This document shows, piece by piece, positions 19,401-26,800 of a DNA stretch of 64,000 nt; position 1 is the first letter of the stretch; each line of letters begins with the position of its first letter. Location: assembly GCF_014200605.1 (NCBI RefSeq), contig NZ_JACHCE010000001.1, forward strand, positions 1,178,001-1,242,000, given 5' to 3'. The position numbers and the translations under genes are program-made. The notes below the pieces were generated by a model. That model was not told where the DNA came from. It saw nothing but the letters and a program-made list of their open reading frames with translations, and ran no database searches. The stretch is from Pedobacter cryoconitis. GTDB taxonomy: Bacteria > Bacteroidota > Bacteroidia > Sphingobacteriales > Sphingobacteriaceae.

Positions 19401-22400
19401 GTTATATGGCTATTCCGATTGAGTTTACTGCAGGTGTATCAGTATCGCTGCGTGTAAAGATCAATCTGGGCTTATTCAGTATACATATCTCGTTGAGTTT
19501 CAGTGCGACCATTTCAGCTTCTTTTGTGATTGGCCAGAATCATTTACAGGATGCGCAATGGAATAAATGTACACACAGTGAAACTTATCTTTCTTCGGCA
19601 AAACGTTTACTGGCAGGCGCACCTGTCAATATCGTCTGGCAGCATGTTGTTCCTGATAATGGCAATACCTATACACTGGATTTATACCTGATGCCGCACC
19701 TTACCGTTTCGGGAGAAGGGAGTAAGGCAGGGGCACAATATGTTGCCATGCTTTATATAGACACGGCAGTTCCTGCATCTGCTGTAAATATTACAGGCAC
19801 AACGGCCCTGGCTACTGGTGTGTTTTACTGGACATTGGGCGCATTGCTTGGAAGTTCGCAAAATTCCCTGACTACGTCATGGATCGATCAACAGGACATC
19901 ACAGCAGATCAGCTCAGTCAGCTCTTGTGTTATTTCAATACAAGGGCAAATAATGAAGCCCCTTTTAATTACCTCAATGATTCGGGGAATGATATTCAGC
20001 ATTTTCTGAAGTATTTTTTCACTGTGTCTGTGGTGCCTGTAGATGATACTGATTCTGCAACAATGGAGGCGGCTGTTTTTCCGGCCATACCAGAATTACT
20101 GCTTCAGGCGATATACAATGGAACTGCCGGAACACTGATCAATTTTGCGACAGAAAGTATGACCGGTAACGGAGGTTATATTGCTGATTTATCCAAATTA
20201 ATAGCTGCAATGGCTGTACAGTACGAATCGGCGGCAACTGCCAGTTATTATGATAATGATGAATGCAGCGGATTTACAGATCAGTATTATCAGCAGCAGC
20301 CTGATCTTTCTATTCCTACTTTTATCTTTACCGACTTTATCTCTTCAGTAGCAAAAAGTCTGCTGCAGAATGCCCTGGATGCCATGAGTGCAGCAGGCAA
20401 AACGAGTATGCCTGTCAGCGAACTGATGTCCATTACCCTGACCCCTGATAATGTTAAAAATGCAGGCAGCATGATTTCGCGCTTCCTGCTTTATGGGCTC
20501 AGATTGCCTGCACCACCTGATTTAAAAACAGGCAAAGTTGAACCATTATATGTCCTGACCGGACAACAATTACCTGTTCCTTCGGGTATTGATCCTGCTA
20601 AAGACAGTTATGTTATTCAGTTATCGAAACCTGCTGCAGATACCTGGATTAATTTTCCGGGAGCTGGCGGTGATGTTTTAAGTTTGAAAATATCTGCTAC
20701 AGAACTTCAGCGTGCTACTGATATGAGCAAGATTCTGATCACTCCGTCATTACAGCCAGGTTCTCCGGCCCCGGCTGCCAATTATAGTGACTCTCCACAG
20801 CTCTTTACCCTTGGAAGCCCTGCGATATGGAACTATCCCGGAGATTATTACCAGGGAATTAAAGGTACGCCTTCGTTATGGAAATTTCCATCTAATTTAA
20901 GTAGTTTACTCGCAGCTCAGCTGGTTACTGAACCTTCATTTTCGCTGGTTACACTAACGGCCGCTTCAGGAAATCCTGTTAAAGGAGTGATAAATACCTA
21001 TACATGGAGTACGGCAATCAACCTTACTTTACAAAAAATAAAGGCCCCTGATGTCCCTGAAACTTCCATGTCCCCTAATATGTATAGCCTGGTTGGTACA
21101 GATTATACCGGGATCAAATATTTACAGGCTTTGATTACCTATATCAATAGCGAAAAGAACGGTGCAACTGATTTTATCAGCCAGATACAACTTTTATGGG
21201 AGCCTAATCCATCACAAGGCAGTTCTGGTGGTTATGCTTCGGATGAAAACGGGGCTTATGAAATGGCTTTTGTAAAAGCAAATCTTTCGACAGCAACAAA
21301 CCCGCAGACGGGCTTGATGATGGCTTTTGCTGCTGAAGAAACGGCTACTGTTTATAATACGCTGAATACACCGCTCGATTTTATTTCGCTGTTATGGGAA
21401 TGCAGTATTACACTTTCTGGTGGATACTATATGTATTATGCTAAAAAAGGAGGAGCTGGTTTAGACGCTGCACTATTTACAGATAGCGGAACTGCACAGC
21501 TGAGCCTGGTCATCACGTATAACAATTTTATTGCTGAGCCCTTTCTGAATGGTGTGGTTATCGGTGATCAGATCAATAGCAATGATACGGTCGTTTATGC
21601 CGAAGCACCAACAGTAAATACCCGTTTGGCTACCTTACAGGCTGGATGTCTGGGCTTTTCTGTAGTCCGGAATAATCCGGGTGAATACAATGCTGTCAAT
21701 CCGCTTCCAACAATAAGCGAAGATACAGTGTACCTGGAAAATCAATTTAACCTGATCGGATCTGCACTGGAAGGAATAAGTGCTTATCAGAACCTGCTTC
21801 CTTCGGGCCCGGTAGATGCCCTTGATCAGGAACAGGCAGATCAGCTTAGTTCTGGTGCCTATACTACACAGGAGGAAACTTTAGAATGGAATTACAGTGG
21901 TATTATCCCTTATTATAAATATGTTCAGGCTGGTGGCTTGCTGGATACAATGAACCCTTATGCCGGAACAGGTGATCTGGTTCATATGCTGCTGAACTGG
22001 CAGGATATGTTTGGTAATTTCCCAACTCAGGGGACAGCTGTATTGCGTGTTGATCAGCAAATGCTTTACACTGATCAGATTGTTTCGCTTTCACAATGGC
22101 CGGCCAGTGCGCCAAGCTATGAGTTTCAACTGAATGATAAGCTACCTGCTGTAAAACTCAATTTCTGTTTTGATACCAGCAGATATCTGGCATCGGGCGG
22201 AGCGGGTATTGCACAAAATGACCTCCAGATTTATCTGCTGCTTTATTATCAGCTGAGCCAGGGGAATGATTTACTGCTGGACTTTACAGTTTCCATTGAC
22301 GGTACTGCACAAAATCCGGCAGGAACGGTACGCAGTATTGAGGTGAATGGGTTTGTACAGGTGTATATTCTACCAATTATTAATTGGTTAAATGCAATTG

Positions 22401-24901
22401 TCACTACAGGAACCGCACCTTCTCCATCAGGAATCCCTGTGCCTTATGTGATTACTTCGGCCATTGATCCATCACTGATCTCTGCTTATACACAGCTCTT
22501 CCCTTTAAACACGACTTTTAATATGAGACGTGTTAATCATGTGGACCCAAACTTCCTGACTACACCGGGGGTGGCCCGGGCATCTACAGCGATACAGCCA
22601 AAATCACAGGCAGAGAACTTTAATTCGGCAGATAGCAGCCTGTCACTGGTCCCATTTGCAACAAACTTTGAAGGTGTGTTTGCCAATCAGCCTTCAGCAG
22701 GTATCGTTTTAAAAATTGCTACTTCGTCCGAAGTCAATAATGCAGTAAGTGATGCTTCTTCATTACCACCTGTGTGGGTGGTACGTATGGATAGTACGGG
22801 TAAAAACGGATTGAAATATAGCTTTAAAAACGATCAGGTGTTTTTCTTTGCACCAATCCCGTTAGCGGTATCTCTCCAGTCTTTTTCTGCAACAATTAAC
22901 CCTTATCTGAGCGGGCAGGCTTATCCTGCAGGAAAAGCAGTGAAGAAGAGTTTCAGCAGTATAGATCTTGATGGCTGGGGAATGCAGTTTTTGGTTGCGG
23001 TAGATAAATTCTTAAGCCCAGAATATGCAGTACCTGCCTTTTTAATGGATAATGGTGTTCTATTACAACAAGTTTTGGATACCAAGCAAGCTATTGCCGA
23101 AGCGATGGAGGGAACAATTGATTATATTATTGAACCGGTAGATAAAAGCGGGGCAAATATTGGAAATGCACAGGAAATATGGAAACAGCAAATGCTTATC
23201 CAGCTTTCAAATGCCTATACTTATACTGCTGCGGTACAAACTCCGGTCACTGTAAATTCTTGCTATACAGGGTCTAATAATGAACCGCCTGCAGCTCCTT
23301 ATGTACCTGCTTTTTATGGTAATATCCAGGGTTACGCACCGTCAATACCGGGAGAATCTGGCGTTATTCCGGCTTCAACAGAGTATTCACTTTCTACAGC
23401 TAAAGTACCTGCAGCAAATGGTAATTCGTGGTTAAGTTATATGTTCCAGTCAAAAGATACAGCCAGATACCGTGCTTTTGAATTTGATCATATTCAGTAT
23501 AATATCACTCATATTGAGAATCAGATACAGTCTGTACCGGGAATGGGTGATTATCTTGCATCGTCATGGTTAAATTTTGTGATCCCGGTTGATGCGACAT
23601 GGAATACCGTTGGCCCGATAACCATACCTGTGCCACTGAGGGCTTATCCAACCCCGCCATCCGTAACCGGACAAAGCTTCAGCTATCCGGCGGCCGGATT
23701 GTCTGATGAGGTAACAGTAACGGAAGCGAAGAACTGGATATACCAGTTCGATTATAAAAATTCGAATGCTGCGCAGGATATGATGAACCTGCAATTGCAA
23801 TTAAATATTCCGGCAGGTAATGGAATGATGAGTGCTAGTGAGGAGCATATAACGCTTGATCAGGCGCTTGCGCAGTTTATGAGTGTTTATCCGCAAATCA
23901 GTGCAGATTTTGATGCGTATTTGCTAAAAATGTCTTCCACTACTACAGTTGACAGCAATAGTCCCGGATATCTGGCAGTACAGGCATTTATTGAAGTCAT
24001 CCAGTCTGTAGCAACTGCCTGGGCAGCATGGAACCAGGTAAACCCGGTCAAAGCAACTTTACAAAGTAAACCAAATGCTTTTAAAGCTATGGATTTACCG
24101 CAGCCGGTCCTTCTTAATTATTCAGTTACTGAAACCGGGCAGGACGAAACGGGTTATCTGATTATAGCTGTCGCAGCCGATGCCGCCAACACGCTGAATG
24201 TGATCCCGGGAATTAATATTACCGGTTATACAGCAGAAAGTTCTGGTGTACCTAATTCGTGGTTATATTACGTTATGGTCAATGGAACGAAAGTTTATCT
24301 GCATAAAGATGATGCTAATGATGACCATTTCAGACATGTCTTTTTACAGGACCTGGATATCATTAATATTCAAAATGCCTGGTCGGGCGTGAGTATTACC
24401 CGAAACAATGAACTTATAGAAACTGAAGGTGGTCAATGGGAAGTTACTAATCCTTATTTTATTTACCAGACACCAATGGTGATGTTCTATACCAAACTTA
24501 TTCCATTGCTTTCGGGATGTCAGGCAATTAATATAGCCTCTATAGGAGGTAATGGAAGTCCGCGTCCTTTACAGGAGAATATGGAAGCTTTATTCAATGC
24601 GCTTACTGAAGATGGAACCATGTCCTTTTTGACTAAACTATCTTGTAATTATACTTATACAATAGCCGGCAGCGGCTTGGAAGTGACCATTCCTGTATTA
24701 CTTGCTTTACCTTTTGAGTTGTCGGCAGCAGATCACGGAAAAGAATTTGCCGATACTTTAAGTACCGAATTGCAGGCCTGGCTGACCGCGCATATTGAAG
24801 ATAGCAATAATGGCGGCTTTACTTTTCTGATTGAGGTATATTCTGGTTTTGATCAGAACCTGCTGTTATTGCAATTGAATTTTTACTTAAATCTGTTCTG
24901 A
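16499..24901 (+). CDS. Giant (2800-aa) beta-rich protein of unknown function
   Basis: This single uninterrupted frame of 8.4 kb is the largest gene in the window. It has no signal peptide. Residues 1-600 contain about four degenerate modules of 115-140 residues, with hydrophobic cores beginning near residues 178, 293, 413 and 551 (for example 'LGDLITMFLPGVTLDL', 'LGEIITDFIASFSPGFTL'). Around 677 'FDLHFLGLGQHVG' begins a long run of amphipathic strands to about residue 1010 ('VEFGLGLSLGVG', 'VSVSLRVKINLGLFSIHISL') that could form a groove or barrel-like sheet. The remaining 1800 residues are mixed and contain tracts such as 'GGYYMYYAKKGGAGLDAALF'. A DUF6603-type relationship is possible but not verified. 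It closes the five-gene cluster; the ECF sigma gene begins 93 bp later. Confidence 0.8.
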   Translation: MSTPNLQQIFVGLQGQINQKGQLYFVNACTAIGLPITASAYSNLVPDGQLIIQTVVLTMPDENTVLVTGSTSSFDYIDSPVSVKFYISDGVLNDELILSFGTQQLSMPGVSWFYVGNPGYAITVAEAQIPVTGFVTGTISAGVVLDIEIGFPLTNNIWLLNATCEAPYPGISNFFQLVGGINLQAILPPPFNIFSDLGLQSINLAYNKSSSAIEYIVLAIATDPNHQWNILPGVIVTGLSFICTVNNPGDNKTRSAAYLISGTFTIGPPEANTMVVSANVPDFSASVSLEEGAIQLGDLITMFLPGVTLDLKSEISSFSLNIDPSAQSYMIDCGIQSDWKFFTLPNGTSFTMTALQMTISSQQGTSSGQIAGTFHIGDTNTNDGSGVDLTVFAGYAAKAWSFGARTGQDQVISLIAIAYTFLEPFGMAFLPEWVNNPVLDIKNVSFLATIPDASEKLPDVYNFSGEVLWQLDYNSFHLALDATVDITYSDGKSSGTITGLTDLFGLKFTIGYQFGEADPTLVYLMWEGIKCTYLSDSTTKTDTITFAITGMSLGEIITDFIASFSPGFTLPAPWNMLNSVNLDGLSFVYTRNETDPTKNIIKGTLPLNIDLGFIKISSINLTKDVTGLFLGFEGAFLGIPISSANPDTKALSGKGSNAQNMPAVPGLGSQFFDLHFLGLGQHVGIQGASSYNSVIEAVDAMSKAFQPAEPGSLPVPTSSNPPLVYQQESNWLIGADFTLAKFYRISFVFNDPNLYGLAISITKDAKFLGNLNFEILYKKINDSIGMYQLDLQLPDEFRHLEFGEVSFTLPVIGIQIYTNGDFYLDFGFPASITDFSRSFTVQVFPFIGQGGFYFGLLSGATSTNIPSTTCGYFGTVVEFGLGLSLGVGKTVDEGILKAGLSLTAVGIFQGTIALFTPTPGNGAQDDTYYCLQGTMGLTGRIYGSVDFAIISASLDITAYIYVIFRIESYMAIPIEFTAGVSVSLRVKINLGLFSIHISLSFSATISASFVIGQNHLQDAQWNKCTHSETYLSSAKRLLAGAPVNIVWQHVVPDNGNTYTLDLYLMPHLTVSGEGSKAGAQYVAMLYIDTAVPASAVNITGTTALATGVFYWTLGALLGSSQNSLTTSWIDQQDITADQLSQLLCYFNTRANNEAPFNYLNDSGNDIQHFLKYFFTVSVVPVDDTDSATMEAAVFPAIPELLLQAIYNGTAGTLINFATESMTGNGGYIADLSKLIAAMAVQYESAATASYYDNDECSGFTDQYYQQQPDLSIPTFIFTDFISSVAKSLLQNALDAMSAAGKTSMPVSELMSITLTPDNVKNAGSMISRFLLYGLRLPAPPDLKTGKVEPLYVLTGQQLPVPSGIDPAKDSYVIQLSKPAADTWINFPGAGGDVLSLKISATELQRATDMSKILITPSLQPGSPAPAANYSDSPQLFTLGSPAIWNYPGDYYQGIKGTPSLWKFPSNLSSLLAAQLVTEPSFSLVTLTAASGNPVKGVINTYTWSTAINLTLQKIKAPDVPETSMSPNMYSLVGTDYTGIKYLQALITYINSEKNGATDFISQIQLLWEPNPSQGSSGGYASDENGAYEMAFVKANLSTATNPQTGLMMAFAAEETATVYNTLNTPLDFISLLWECSITLSGGYYMYYAKKGGAGLDAALFTDSGTAQLSLVITYNNFIAEPFLNGVVIGDQINSNDTVVYAEAPTVNTRLATLQAGCLGFSVVRNNPGEYNAVNPLPTISEDTVYLENQFNLIGSALEGISAYQNLLPSGPVDALDQEQADQLSSGAYTTQEETLEWNYSGIIPYYKYVQAGGLLDTMNPYAGTGDLVHMLLNWQDMFGNFPTQGTAVLRVDQQMLYTDQIVSLSQWPASAPSYEFQLNDKLPAVKLNFCFDTSRYLASGGAGIAQNDLQIYLLLYYQLSQGNDLLLDFTVSIDGTAQNPAGTVRSIEVNGFVQVYILPIINWLNAIVTTGTAPSPSGIPVPYVITSAIDPSLISAYTQLFPLNTTFNMRRVNHVDPNFLTTPGVARASTAIQPKSQAENFNSADSSLSLVPFATNFEGVFANQPSAGIVLKIATSSEVNNAVSDASSLPPVWVVRMDSTGKNGLKYSFKNDQVFFFAPIPLAVSLQSFSATINPYLSGQAYPAGKAVKKSFSSIDLDGWGMQFLVAVDKFLSPEYAVPAFLMDNGVLLQQVLDTKQAIAEAMEGTIDYIIEPVDKSGANIGNAQEIWKQQMLIQLSNAYTYTAAVQTPVTVNSCYTGSNNEPPAAPYVPAFYGNIQGYAPSIPGESGVIPASTEYSLSTAKVPAANGNSWLSYMFQSKDTARYRAFEFDHIQYNITHIENQIQSVPGMGDYLASSWLNFVIPVDATWNTVGPITIPVPLRAYPTPPSVTGQSFSYPAAGLSDEVTVTEAKNWIYQFDYKNSNAAQDMMNLQLQLNIPAGNGMMSASEEHITLDQALAQFMSVYPQISADFDAYLLKMSSTTTVDSNSPGYLAVQAFIEVIQSVATAWAAWNQVNPVKATLQSKPNAFKAMDLPQPVLLNYSVTETGQDETGYLIIAVAADAANTLNVIPGINITGYTAESSGVPNSWLYYVMVNGTKVYLHKDDANDDHFRHVFLQDLDIINIQNAWSGVSITRNNELIETEGGQWEVTNPYFIYQTPMVMFYTKLIPLLSGCQAINIASIGGNGSPRPLQENMEALFNALTEDGTMSFLTKLSCNYTYTIAGSGLEVTIPVLLALPFELSAADHGKEFADTLSTELQAWLTAHIEDSNNGGFTFLIEVYSGFDQNLLLLQLNFYLNLF

Positions 24902-24994
24902 TGTTTTTATAAGATTAGCTCATTTGTTGGAATGTAATTTAATATCATGTTAATGTGTCCGTCATTTGGCTAATCTACTTTCGCTTCATATTTT

Positions 24995-25549
24995 ATGGGC
25001 GAAAAAACAAATGCCGGATTTACTAAAGATCTTGTAAATGACCTCGATGAGAAAGCTTTCGAGGATCTTTACCGGCGTATGTACCCGACGTTAAAAAAAT
25101 ATGCTGTTTACCTGGTCAAAGATACAGAAGAAGCACAACTGCTTTTAAATGATGTCTTTATTGCGGTCTGGAAAAACAATATTCAAATGGTGGATGAGAA
25201 AGCATATTTATTCAGGGCGGTGAAAAATGCAGCGTTAAATTATTATAAAACTGCTAAAACCAGCTTTGTGGATATAGATGATGAAGGATTGACAGAAATC
25301 CCTGACCTGAGTGCAGATCCCTCACAATCCTATCTGAAGAGAGACCGTAACAGAATGCTTTATGCCATGATAGATCAGATGCCAGAACGCAGACGACTTG
25401 TTTTTTATCTGTATAGAATTGATGGTTTCAGCTATAAAGAAATTGCAGCCTTGCTTGATATTTCTGTACGGACGGTCGAAGACCACCTGGTTAAAGGCTT
25501 CCAGTTTTTACAGGAAATGGTCATTAAACATGAAGGCGAATTCAGATAA
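24995..25549 (+). CDS. ECF RNA polymerase sigma-70 factor (Bacteroidota RpoE-like)
   Basis: This 184-residue sigma factor has a region 2 core ('FEDLYRRMYPTLKKYAVYLV', 'DVFIAVWKNN', 'YLFRAVKNAALNYYK') and a region 4 helix-turn-helix ('RRRLVFYLYRIDGFSYKEIAALLDISVRTVEDHL'). It precedes a FecR anti-sigma gene by 91 bp and an STN-containing susC gene, which is the standard trans-envelope signalling module. It should direct transcription of the downstream susCD locus when substrate occupies the receptor. The 93-bp upstream gap separates it from the giant-protein cluster, and TACTTTCG at 24976-24983 is a weak promoter candidate. Confidence 0.95.
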   Translation: MGEKTNAGFTKDLVNDLDEKAFEDLYRRMYPTLKKYAVYLVKDTEEAQLLLNDVFIAVWKNNIQMVDEKAYLFRAVKNAALNYYKTAKTSFVDIDDEGLTEIPDLSADPSQSYLKRDRNRMLYAMIDQMPERRRLVFYLYRIDGFSYKEIAALLDISVRTVEDHLVKGFQFLQEMVIKHEGEFR

Positions 25550-25640
25550 AAAAGGCTTAACTATTTTTTAATGGAAAGTTAACATGTTCCGACCCGTACA
25601 GGGCCTGCAAATTCTTGTCTTGTTATTATAAATCGTAATA

Positions 25641-26669
25641 ATGGATCAGGAGACCTGGAAATTTATACTTGCTTATTTATCGGATCAGGAGAATGCAGAG
25701 CGGAAACAGCAGCTAAATGAATGGCTGGCTAAAGATCCCCTGCATCAGCAAAAGTTTGAACAAGCCAAATTGCTATGGCAGGACACGGCCATAATTCAGG
25801 AAGATGAGCAGTGGAAGGAAAGTTTTAAAACTATCCGGGAGGCAGTTAAACCAGTAGTGAATAAAAATGTTCAGCCTGTTTTAAATAAAAAAGCCCTATG
25901 GCTAAAACTTTGGCCGATAGCCGCAGCAGCTGCAATTTCGGGTGCAATCCTGTTTGTCTTTCTGTTTAAAACACATGAACCGGTCAGCACTGCGGTAAAC
26001 CCAACCACCTGGATCTTAAAAACCGCAGAACCTGGAGAAATCAAGAAAGTGATTTTACCTGACAGCACAGAAATATGGCTGAACGCAGGCAGTTCTGTTC
26101 GTTTTCCGGAAAATCTTAAACATGCAGCACTCAGAACAGTCAGTTTAACCGGAGAGGCATTTTTTAAAGTGAAAAAAGATCCGCTGCATCCATTTGTGGT
26201 GCAGAGTTCCATATTAAGAACCCGTGTGCTGGGTACCAGTTTTAATATTCGTGCATGGGCTGGCCACAATGCTGAAGTTACTGTACTGACAGGAAAGGTT
26301 GCTGTTTCAAAAGATTCGGCAGGGATACAGACCGCTATGGTTCATCTGCTCCCAAATCAAAAGGCGGTTTACAATATTCATTCTGCCTTATTAAAAAAAG
26401 AAAATGCAGCAGACACAGAAAGTGCTGTAAGCTGGACAACCGGAAAAATGGTTTTTGACCAGCTTCCGGTCAAAGAAGTCCTGGAAACCATATCACGCAG
26501 GTATGGCGTGGAAATCATGACTAAAGATTCATTTGACGGTTGTAAACTGACTGCCCGTTTTAACAATGTGAGTTTAACGGAAGTAATGAAAACACTGAAA
26601 TTGACTTTGGATATCCATTATACAATTAATCAGCACACCATTTATATAAAAGGAGGTAAATGTAATTAG
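25641..26669 (+). CDS. FecR-family anti-sigma factor
   Basis: This 342-residue single-pass inner-membrane protein has a cytoplasmic N-terminal region that should bind the sigma factor (residues 1-85). One transmembrane helix follows ('WPIAAAAAISGAILFVFLF', about residues 90-110), then a periplasmic FecR domain ('GEIKKVILPDSTEIWLNAGS', 'ALRTVSLTGEAFFKV', 'VLGTSFNIRA', 'VLTGKVAV'). The C-terminal domain of unknown fold ('KMVFDQLPVKEVLETISRRYGVE') is usual in Bacteroidota FecR proteins and probably contacts the STN domain of the receptor. It lies between the sigma gene and susC; two hairpins occupy the 131-bp gap before the susC start. Confidence 0.95.
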   Translation: MDQETWKFILAYLSDQENAERKQQLNEWLAKDPLHQQKFEQAKLLWQDTAIIQEDEQWKESFKTIREAVKPVVNKNVQPVLNKKALWLKLWPIAAAAAISGAILFVFLFKTHEPVSTAVNPTTWILKTAEPGEIKKVILPDSTEIWLNAGSSVRFPENLKHAALRTVSLTGEAFFKVKKDPLHPFVVQSSILRTRVLGTSFNIRAWAGHNAEVTVLTGKVAVSKDSAGIQTAMVHLLPNQKAVYNIHSALLKKENAADTESAVSWTTGKMVFDQLPVKEVLETISRRYGVEIMTKDSFDGCKLTARFNNVSLTEVMKTLKLTLDIHYTINQHTIYIKGGKCN

Positions 26670-26686
26670 ACAGCTATTAAACAAAA

Positions 26687-26718
26687 TAGCCGCAGCATGT
26701 TGACGCATGCTACGGCTA
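26687..26718 (+). promoter_or_regulatory. Hairpin 1 between fecR and susC (loop TTGACG)
   Basis: TAGCCGCAGCATG (26687-26699) pairs with CATGCTACGGCTA (26706-26718) with one mismatch, closing on the six-base loop TTGACG. It begins 17 bp after the fecR stop. There is no T-tract directly after it (AATAATCTTCG follows), so it is a poor intrinsic terminator. An RNA-stability, attenuation or protein-binding element is more likely. Confidence 0.6.
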
Positions 26719-26727
26719 ATAATCTTC

Positions 26728-26754
26728 GCTATTGATGTTGACGCATCAGCTAGC
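26728..26754 (+). promoter_or_regulatory. Hairpin 2 between fecR and susC (same loop TTGACG)
   Basis: GCTA-T-TGATG (26728-26737) pairs with CATCA-GC-TAGC (26744-26754), with a small internal asymmetry, around the loop TTGACG (26738-26743). It starts 10 bp after hairpin 1. The 11-mer TGTTGACGCAT is present in both hairpins (26698-26708 and 26736-26746). It ends 46 bp before the chosen susC start at 26801. Confidence 0.5.
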
Positions 26755-26800
26755 ATTATCAATTTATTTTAACCCATCAACGATTAAAACACACGAAGTT

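Noticed and set aside
10531..24901. Interpretation of the giant-protein cluster as a contractile injection system or Tc toxin
   Set aside because: No sheath, baseplate, tube, AAA ATPase, RHS repeat or TcA/TcB-like motif was seen in any of the five proteins.
26732..26800. Upstream ATG that would extend the second SusC by 23 residues
   Set aside because: The extension lies in hairpin 2 and lacks signal-peptide character; the ATG at 26801 opens directly into one.
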